Notes under the pieces: model-generated
The model's input: the letters and a program-made list of their open reading frames with translations, nothing else
Databases searched by the model: none
Told to the model about the DNA's origin: nothing
Translations under genes and position numbers: made by a program
Assembly (NCBI GenBank): GCA_024641255.1
Contig: JAHEDL010000172.1
Coordinates: forward strand, 1 to 22,780
Source of the DNA: Pseudorhodobacter sp.
GTDB lineage: Bacteria > Pseudomonadota > Alphaproteobacteria > Rhodobacterales > Rhodobacteraceae
Direction: 5' to 3'
Length of the DNA stretch: 22,780 nt
Shown: positions 17,700 through 22,780 of the stretch, piece by piece
Position numbering within the stretch: the stretch's first letter is position 1
How the letters are laid out: each line of letters opens with the position of its first letter

Positions 17700-18709
17700 T
17701 GCAGCGTCACCACAATCCGGCCCCGTCCGCGAGCACCTGCGAAATCGCGCATCAGGGGTGCAATATCCTGCGGATCGGCGGGATGCGCCAAAAGCGGATA
17801 ATCCCCGGGGTGCAGGGTGGCTGCAACCCAGTGCAACGCCTGCGCCTTGTCCGACGGGGCAAGACCGGAATTGACACCGATCAGCCGCAGGTTCCGCAAA
17901 ATCACCGCCAATGCGCTAAGATCGGGCCGGTTGGTTGCGGCAAAGCCTGCCAGCGCGATAACCCCGCCCGTGCGCATCTGACGGGTCAGCCAGTTCAGCA
18001 TATCGCCTGTCACATCAACCACCGCCGCATAGCTTTCGGGGCCGAAACCTTCGGCGGCGCGCTCTATCTCGGTCGGGGGGGGCAGGATGGTGCCGATGCC
18101 CAGTTCTGTCAACGGCGTGGCGCGGGCCGGATCACGGGTCAGCGCAGTAACATCCCGTCCCGCGCGGGCAAAACAGGCAGCGGCAACTCTGCCTGTCCCC
18201 CCCATCGCGCCAGTAACAGCCACCGGACCCGGCCCAAAAACGCGGTCCGCCGCAAAGGTGACAAGCGCCGCCACCCCGACCGTCGCCGCCTGAAGCGTAG
18301 TCATTGCATCGGGCAGGTGGATGACGGCTTCGGGGGGTAGGCGGACCTGACCCGACATGGTTCCGGGACGTTTTTCACCCAGACCGTGACCGTTGACAAA
18401 AACCGCATCCCCCGGACGAAAATCTGGCGCGGTCGAGTCAAGAACAACTCCTGCACCTTCGTTGCCTGCGACATAATCGTGGGGCGGCGCGCCATAACGG
18501 CCAGAGCCAATGATGTAATCGCGGAAGTTCAGGGCGGCATATTCGATGCGGACAAGCACATACGGGGGCGTTTCCGCCGCCGTAAGGGACTTACCGGTCG
18601 GCCCCTTTGCCATGGCCGGGCCATTTTGTTCGATGCTCGGCCCCAAATCTGCAACCCGATCTAGTAATTGAATTTTATATTCCGCATTCACCAATAAAGC
18701 GCGTCGCAT
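17696..18709 (-). CDS. AcuI/YhdH-like medium-chain NADPH:quinone/enoyl reductase
   Basis: A 337-residue zinc-free medium-chain dehydrogenase/reductase. The N-terminal catalytic part has MRRALLV, AALNFRDYIIGSGRYG (about 58-73) and NEGAGVV. The NADPH-binding Rossmann segment is VAVTGAMGGTGRVAAACFA (about 163-181), and TALTRDP follows the second strand. The family reduces activated double bonds such as acrylyl-CoA; here a polyketide enoyl intermediate or a tailoring step is a plausible substrate, but the sequence does not show which. It is the first gene of the operon and overlaps the AT-AT-ER start by 4 bp. The start at 18709 fits the family's MxALLV beginning, but no clear Shine-Dalgarno lies upstream, so initiation there may be weak or leaderless. 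It is much shorter than crotonyl-CoA carboxylase/reductases, so it is not one of those. Confidence 0.88.
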   Translation of the reverse strand: MRRALLVNAEYKIQLLDRVADLGPSIEQNGPAMAKGPTGKSLTAAETPPYVLVRIEYAALNFRDYIIGSGRYGAPPHDYVAGNEGAGVVLDSTAPDFRPGDAVFVNGHGLGEKRPGTMSGQVRLPPEAVIHLPDAMTTLQAATVGVAALVTFAADRVFGPGPVAVTGAMGGTGRVAAACFARAGRDVTALTRDPARATPLTELGIGTILPPPTEIERAAEGFGPESYAAVVDVTGDMLNWLTRQMRTGGVIALAGFAATNRPDLSALAVILRNLRLIGVNSGLAPSDKAQALHWVAATLHPGDYPLLAHPADPQDIAPLMRDFAGARGRGRIVVTLQ

Positions 18710-18772
18710 GATACACTTGTCAACACACTTCGCGCTGCGGCCGCGTCCCGTTAGTTAGCGAATACTCTTTTG

Positions 18773-18801
18773 GCTATATTGCCGTCCGCTGTGTCAGCCA
18801 A
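18773..18801 (-). promoter_or_regulatory. candidate sigma70-type promoter of the PKS operon
   Basis: On the minus strand TTGGCT (18796-18801) and TATAGC (18773-18778) are separated by 17 bp. Each matches four of six consensus bases. It sits about 60 bp upstream of the first operon gene, the only sizeable gap before this gene run. Another TTGACA occurs at 18716-18721 but is too close to the ATG. This is a visual match only. Confidence 0.3.
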
Positions 18802-18894
18802 TCAACAAATCTTTTCGCAGATTCAACGGGTAATCCATTAACTTTAAGCGGGTTGTGCAACGAAAAACACCAGTTTCTCAGACATCGTTGACCA

Positions 18895-18908
18895 TGACCC
18901 CCAGGTCA
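18895..18908. promoter_or_regulatory. inverted repeat, possible operator
   Basis: TGACC-CCCA-GGTCA is a perfect 5-bp inverted repeat with a 4-bp spacer, with a further TGACC half-site just to its left (18889-18893). It lies in the gap between the PKS operon and the divergent small ORF at 19040, where a shared regulator could bind. No regulator gene is in the window, and short inverted repeats of this kind can arise by chance. Confidence 0.25.
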
Positions 18909-19039
18909 CGCCAATTTATGAGATAAATGCGATCACCAACGGCCGGTCAGTCAAGCGAACCACGATTTTGCAAATATATGCCCCGACCGCAGCAGGGATA
19001 ACCCTTGTAATGGGTAGACCGGACCATAGGAGAGGCGGC

Positions 19040-19246
19040 ATGAGCGATGGGTACATGGTTCATGTGATGCGAGTCATAAAGGAACCAAGCACTATTCGGC
19101 CTTTTCTTATGCCGAAATGGGGCGGCGGGAAACAGCGCGGATGGATGGCGCAAAACGACGTGGATGCGGTGCTGCTGGCGACGATCCCCTGCATCAAATA
19201 TTATTTCGGCTGGCTTTACTATGATTTGTTCGGAAATACAAAATAG
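19040..19246 (+). CDS. small hypothetical protein
   Basis: A 68-residue ORF starting MSDGYMVHVM. The ATG at 19040 was chosen because AGGAGAGG ends about 4 bases before it, the best ribosome binding site in this part of the window. The C-terminal third is aromatic and fairly hydrophobic (YYFGWLYYDLF), but it has no clear membrane helix or signal peptide. I recognise no family. It is divergent from the PKS operon, with about 330 bp between the two starts. It could be a real small gene or a fragment; only the ribosome binding site and the open frame support it. Confidence 0.35.
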   Translation: MSDGYMVHVMRVIKEPSTIRPFLMPKWGGGKQRGWMAQNDVDAVLLATIPCIKYYFGWLYYDLFGNTK

Positions 19247-20124
19247 TCACCACCAATCAAGCGGCCGCCGCGATTTCATCCGGCATTGACGGTGGCCAAC
19301 CATTGCGGCGCAGTTACGGCGGCAATGTTAGCCATGCCGACTGGCGGCGCGACCACTTCTACCGTGCCGTGCGTCAGTTGACGGCAGGGCATTAAATATT
19401 GCATCGCAGTCTTCAACCACCGCCGACAGTTGTAATCTGCCTTACCTTGGGTTGATTTTTCTAATTTTGCTGCTGCATCTATACCGCAGTCGCGGTTCAG
19501 TCCATTCGCGCCGGCGCATCAGAACACGAGGTGTCATCTCGTAGACCAACTCCATGATCCGTGGAATCGCCGCTGCTTTTTCTGAAGTCCGGCATCAAGT
19601 TTGGCGGCGCGCATAATCCGGTGACGAACCGATAGATAAAATCAGGCTAACTCCTGTCGTCGAACCGTTTTCCGATGATCTTTAGGTATTACTCCGCGCT
19701 GGAACCCAAGCAATTTTGTGACAGCGTGGACGCGGCCAACCTTGCTCTTTGGCAAACGAATCTTGTGATTCACCGTCGCGGGCCGAATCCGGTGTGTCAC
19801 AGGGCCAAATGCAACGAAATCGTCATGGAACTGAACGATATCTACCTCGACAGGGGGCTGCTGAAATACCGGTCCTTCGGCTATGCCATTCCTTTGGGGT
19901 GCTGTTGCATTACCATGGTCGCGAAGCCGGTCTAGAACTGCGCGACCATGTTGAAGCCCTGCATGGCGGTGAAAAATGGAATCCAAGGGGATGCTTGTTT
20001 TTTCACACTGGAAGGAGCTAAGAGGAAAGTCTCACGTCATTAAATTACATAATCTTTATTATCGGTCTTTTATAAATGTAAATAAAAACAATGATCTAGG
20101 AGAATTTGGCGACCCGATCAGACA
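19247..20124. other. gene-poor, eroded spacer
   Basis: I see no convincing gene in this stretch. Short open frames occur: one on the plus strand from 19675 to 19935 (86 codons, MIFRYYSALEPKQF...) and overlapping ones on the minus strand. None has a ribosome binding site or a family motif that I know. An open segment near 19300-19395 (HADWRRDHFYRAVRQL) also ends without a visible start. The base composition shifts: 20035-20100 is strongly AT-rich, unlike the GC-rich flanks. This looks like the remains of decayed genes or a junction between transferred segments. Confidence 0.4.
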
Positions 20125-21243
20125 CTACGTCTCGCCGTCTCCTGCCCAGACCAGCACATAATTCGTGCTGCGCCCGCCGCTCTCTCCCGGGGCAAGGATC
20201 CCGCGGGCGACGAGGTCGGTGATGTCGCGTAAGGCGGTGTCGGTCGAGACTTTCGTGAGCTTCGCCCATTTTGACGTCGTCAGGTGGCCCACAAAGCCAT
20301 CGACCAACCGGTTGAGAACCGCGCGTTGGCGCGCACTGAGATTTTCGCCGGACAAGCTCTCCCAGAATCTTGCCTTTGCCAAGACTTGGCCGAGCAGTTG
20401 CTCGGCGCCTGTGACCGCCCGGTCGAGGCAATCCAGGAACCAGATGAGCCAGGCGGAGATGTCGAGGTCGGCCTTTTGGCTCTGCTCGAGAATCCTGTAA
20501 TAGCCCTCGCGTTCCAGCCGGATTTGGCCGGACATGCTGTAGAACCTTTGCGAGCTGCCCTCGGCCCTTGCGAGGGCAAGATCGGCAATGGCGCGACCGA
20601 TGCGGCCGTTGCCGTCGTCGAACGGATGGATCGTGACGAACCAGAAATGCGCGATGGCCGCGCGCAGGACCGGGTCGGTCGCGTCGGGTGTTTCGAACCA
20701 TTCCAGAAAGCGCTTCATCTCGGCGGCAAGCCGTTCGGAACCGGGTGCCTCGAAGTGCACCTTTTCGCGGCCATATGGCCCCGAGACCACTTGCATCGGA
20801 CCGCCCTCCGGCTTCCGCCAGGCTCCAACCGTGATGCGGGTCATTCCGCTGCGGCCTGTAGGAAACAGCGCGGCGTGCCAGCCGAAGAGGCGGTCGTCGG
20901 TCAGGGGAGCGGGGAAGTTCTGGGTGGCGTCCAGCATCATTTCAACGACGCCTTCGACATGGCGATCGACGGGGGGCAATCCGCCAATCTCCAGTCCCAT
21001 GCGCCGGGCAATGGAAGAGCGGACCTGCAGACGGTCGAGGATCTCGCCTTCGATCTCGCTGGACTTGACCACGTCTTCTGTCAAGGTCTGCAAGACGGCC
21101 TCAGTGCGAAGATCAAACCCAAGCGCTTCCATGCGGCCAATGAGCCGCCCCTGCCGGTGTCGGACGGCCGCCAGCTTGGTCGCCAGGGCTAACATTGACC
21201 ATGAAAAGCTCGGCCAGTCCGGGAGTTCGTGAATATAGGGCAT
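20125..21243 (-). CDS. Fic family protein (class II, DUF4172 N-terminus, C-terminal winged helix)
   Basis: About 372 residues. The active-site motif HPFDDGNGRIGR (from about residue 206) is the complete Fic signature, so AMP or another nucleotide monophosphate transfer to a protein hydroxyl is expected. The autoinhibitory motif SSEIEG (S61xxxE65G66), placed before the Fic fold, marks class II. The N-terminus YIHELPDWPSFSW fits the DUF4172 domain that often precedes it. The C-terminal ~60 residues (TTSKWAKLTKVSTDTALRDI) look like a winged helix-turn-helix. I chose the ATG at 21243 because DUF4172 proteins begin near the YI..LPDWP segment; an in-frame TTG lies 36 bp upstream. The target is unknown. 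No antitoxin gene is adjacent, which fits internal inhibition. It has no evident link to the PKS operon. Confidence 0.92.
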   Translation of the reverse strand: MPYIHELPDWPSFSWSMLALATKLAAVRHRQGRLIGRMEALGFDLRTEAVLQTLTEDVVKSSEIEGEILDRLQVRSSIARRMGLEIGGLPPVDRHVEGVVEMMLDATQNFPAPLTDDRLFGWHAALFPTGRSGMTRITVGAWRKPEGGPMQVVSGPYGREKVHFEAPGSERLAAEMKRFLEWFETPDATDPVLRAAIAHFWFVTIHPFDDGNGRIGRAIADLALARAEGSSQRFYSMSGQIRLEREGYYRILEQSQKADLDISAWLIWFLDCLDRAVTGAEQLLGQVLAKARFWESLSGENLSARQRAVLNRLVDGFVGHLTTSKWAKLTKVSTDTALRDITDLVARGILAPGESGGRSTNYVLVWAGDGET

Positions 21244-21321
21244 GATCACCGCATATGTTGCGGCGATTATGCGGCGCAATCACCGCAAGCGCAAGCTTTA
21301 CCGCAGATTGCGCGGTGATTA
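21244..21321. promoter_or_regulatory. repeat cluster upstream of the Fic gene, possible operator
   Basis: The element (A/G)ATCACCGC occurs at 21244-21252 and 21278-21286, and inverted as GCGGTGATT at 21312-21320. GCGGCG units lie between the copies. The cluster abuts the Fic start and would cover its promoter. Since the Fic protein ends in a winged helix, it may bind here and control itself; that is inference. The rest of the gap up to 21510 shows no gene. Confidence 0.35.
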
Positions 21322-21510
21322 GGTGGGGTTTTCGCCGCATTGCCGCCCCTGCTCGGTTTGAAACCTCCCGACGCATGGCCGAAGTGCTCGCCAAAGAGTG
21401 CGATGGAGCGAATCGGTGCGGCTCATACACCAATCCCCAATCTGGCACCCGATTACACCCATTTGGGCCATTTTGGTGAACCCATGAGGTATAGAACGGA
21501 CTTCTATAAC

Positions 21511-21744
21511 TCATCCGGCGGCCCAGTACCCCCGCCGCTCTTTCGCGCGGACCAGCGCAGAAGCCGCCACTTCCGCAGAAAAGGTCGTGGGGTAAGCGGC
21601 CGACCGGTGCTGACCCCTGCTGCCGATGCGTCCCCACCGTCTCTCGACGATGACCTGGCCGAACAGGTCTTGCGTGACCTCAACCCGGTAGAACCGGGCC
21701 ATGTTGAGATCGGGATCGATACGGTGCAGCAACTGGCAGGACAT
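21511..21744 (-). CDS. WGR domain-containing protein
   Basis: A 77-residue protein made almost wholly of one WGR domain: FYRVEVTQDLFGQVIVERRWGRIGSRGQ, split here as FYRVEVTQDLFGQ and VIVERRWGRIGSRGQ, then FSAEVAASALVRAKERRGY. The WGR fold is found in PARPs and in small bacterial proteins and is thought to bind nucleic acid. The ATG at 21744 is set by a strong AGGAGG five bases upstream. The gene follows a 65-residue ORF in the same direction after 78 bp, so the two may be co-transcribed. Its role is unknown; such short WGR proteins are common in alphaproteobacterial accessory DNA. Confidence 0.82.
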   Translation of the reverse strand: MSCQLLHRIDPDLNMARFYRVEVTQDLFGQVIVERRWGRIGSRGQHRSAAYPTTFSAEVAASALVRAKERRGYWAAG

Positions 21745-21822
21745 GGGCGCCTCCTCGGACCAGGATGCGCTCAATGGACTCCGCCGTCCAATCAGGAATT
21801 TGAATCGATTGGGCCTTCTGAT

Positions 21823-22020
21823 TCAGGATCCTGATGGATCGTCGGTCTCCTCCTCCAGAACCTGAAGCCAGACCGGGCCCCGAAGGGCTTCAGGGTCAAC
21901 CGACCAGTTCACCACGACTTGGCCGTCAGCCAGTCGGTGTTGTTCGGCCAGCGGCTCGCCCGCACAGTCCGGGTTCCGCCAAACGCGACCAATGACGACC
22001 GGCTTGATCTCATCTCGCAT
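21823..22020 (-). CDS. small hypothetical protein upstream of the WGR gene
   Basis: A 65-residue acidic protein, [16 protein letters not shown]...[13 protein letters not shown]. The start at 22020 is supported by GGAGG nine bases upstream. The frame remains open further upstream, but that part opposes the transposase remnant and is probably antisense. It has one Cys (NPDCAG), no membrane segment, and no family that I recognise. It lies just before the WGR gene on the same strand. The IS remnant begins about 65 bp upstream, so its promoter may be altered. Confidence 0.5.
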   Translation of the reverse strand: MRDEIKPVVIGRVWRNPDCAGEPLAEQHRLADGQVVVNWSVDPEALRGPVWLQVLEEETDDPSGS

Positions 22021-22084
22021 GGTGCTGAGCCTCCGCGACCATGGTCTTGTCAGACGTGGACATGCCAGAATTCGGAACATATGT

Positions 22085-22633
22085 AACCAGCGCTGGTCGC
22101 TGGACTTTCTGTCCGACACCTTCGGGGCCTGTCGCAAGTTCCGCATCTTGGCGGTCAACGACGATTGTTGCCGCGAGAACCTCGCCCTGATCGCCGATAC
22201 CAGCATCTCGGGGGCCAGGGTGGCGCGCGAACTGGACGCCTTGGTTCGCATCTACGGCAAACCGGCCTGCATCGTGTCGGACAACGGCACCGAGTTCACC
22301 AGCAAGGCCATCCTGAAGTGGGCTAACGAGAACGGCCTCGAATGGCATTACATCGACCCGGGCAAGCCGCAGCAGAACGGCTACATCGAGTCCTTCAATG
22401 GCAGCCTGCGCGACGAATGCTTGAATGAGGAGATCTTCGACAACCTTGCCGACGCCCGCCGCAAGTTGGCCCTTTGGCGTTACGACTACAACAACGTCAG
22501 GCCGCATTCCTCGCTGGGGAACAAAACACCGGCAGAAGCGCGCCGGACGCTTGAGCTACTTGATGGCAACGCGCACGGCGCGCTTGCCCAACCCGAAACC
22601 GACCACTATCAACCCCAAGGACTCTCGTTATGA
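22085..22633 (+). pseudogene. IS3-family transposase OrfB, 3' part (truncated)
   Basis: The last ~182 residues of an IS3-family (IS407/IS511-like) transposase, beginning at NQRWSLDF. The integrase catalytic core is complete: Asp at 22103 (SLDF), Asp at 22280 (IVSDNGTEF) and Glu at 22388 (GYIESFNG). Counting the codons gives the D-D(35)E spacing. [11 protein letters not shown] is the usual C-terminal motif. The N-terminal HTH-bearing half of OrfB, all of OrfA and the left terminal repeat are missing. An in-frame ATG at 21992 exists, but the residues between it and NQRW do not look like transposase. The copy is therefore most likely non-functional. Confidence 0.88.
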
Positions 22634-22659
22634 ACAAGGGACGACCGGGGGGCAGGTCA
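22085..22659 (+). mobile_element. right-hand remnant of an IS3-family insertion sequence
   Basis: This covers the truncated transposase and the sequence up to its terminal repeat. The right end CCGGGGGGCAGGTCA (22645-22659) closes with the CA usual for IS3 elements, and its complement TGACCTGCCCCCCGG is the expected left end. I do not find that left end in the window. The left border at about 22085 is set by where transposase similarity stops, so it is approximate. Confidence 0.7.
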
Positions 22660-22753
22660 GGGGCAATGCAGGCCGGTGCACGCGATTGCGTGTGACTGCG
22701 ATTTTTTTCGCGCAGTGTTGACGTGGTGCTGACGTAGACGCCCGAAGTTAAAA

Positions 22754-22772
22754 CCTCAGCGCTTCACTGAGG
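22754..22772 (-). terminator. possible Rho-independent terminator
   Basis: CCTCAG and CTGAGG form a 6-bp stem with a 7-base loop. Read on the minus strand the stem is followed by TTTT, as for a gene entering from the right of the window. The stem is short and the T run is brief, so the call is weak. A second hairpin, ACTGCG/CGCAGT, lies at 22695-22716 with a T-rich loop and no obvious function. Confidence 0.3.
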
Positions 22773-22780
22773 AACTAAGC

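Noticed and set aside
19675..19935. 86-codon plus-strand ORF
   Set aside because: No ribosome binding site, no recognisable motif, and competing open frames on both strands; kept only as part of the spacer.
21244..21321. CRISPR-like repeats
   Set aside because: The repeated unit is only about 9 bp, in mixed orientation, with no regular spacers.
21340..21834. Plus-strand open frame opposite the WGR gene
   Set aside because: It is antisense to a clear WGR domain with a strong ribosome binding site and has no motif of its own.

Overview
The window is GC-rich DNA. The codon style and the accessory gene types suggest an alphaproteobacterium, probably Rhodobacterales or Hyphomicrobiales, but this is inference: no rRNA or housekeeping marker is present. 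About 18.7 kb on the minus strand is one tightly packed operon for a trans-acyltransferase (AT-less) polyketide synthase (PKS). The remaining ~4 kb on the right is accessory DNA with a Fic protein, small ORFs, a WGR protein and a broken IS3-family element.

Layout, in the direction of transcription (right to left): a probable promoter near 18.79 kb; an AcuI/YhdH-like medium-chain reductase (17696-18709); a trans-acting AT-AT-ER protein (14412-17699); a discrete acyl carrier protein (14150-14407); an asparagine-synthetase-like amidotransferase (12164-14146); a 2911-residue PKS, KS-DH-KR-ACP / KS-B-ACP / KS (3432-12167); and a second PKS, KR-ACP-KS-..., which leaves the window at base 1 (<1-3435). 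Three junctions are 4-bp ATGA overlaps and the other two are gaps of 3-4 bp, so the genes look co-transcribed and translationally coupled.

The set of amidotransferase + free ACP + KS-DH-KR-ACP + KS with a DH-like but catalytically dead domain + KS//KR-ACP matches the logic known for glutarimide polyketides (iso-migrastatin/lactimidomycin, cycloheximide, gladiofungin, sesbanimide). The inferred route is as follows. Malonyl on the free ACP is amidated to malonamyl. Module 1 extends, reduces and dehydrates it to an unsaturated amide thioester. The branching module (KS2-B-ACP) adds malonyl to the beta carbon, and ring closure by the amide nitrogen gives a glutarimide. Module 3, split between two proteins, adds a beta-hydroxyl unit. 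Later modules, the release step and tailoring genes lie beyond base 1.

Upstream of the operon, 18.71-20.12 kb is gene-poor. It has one small ORF with a good ribosome binding site and otherwise eroded or AT-rich sequence. A class II Fic protein with a C-terminal winged helix (20125-21243) follows, then a WGR-domain protein (21511-21744), an unrecognised 65-residue protein (21823-22020), and the 3' end of an IS3-family transposase with its right terminal repeat (about 22085-22659). The left end of that IS is missing. No tRNA, rRNA or CRISPR array was seen.
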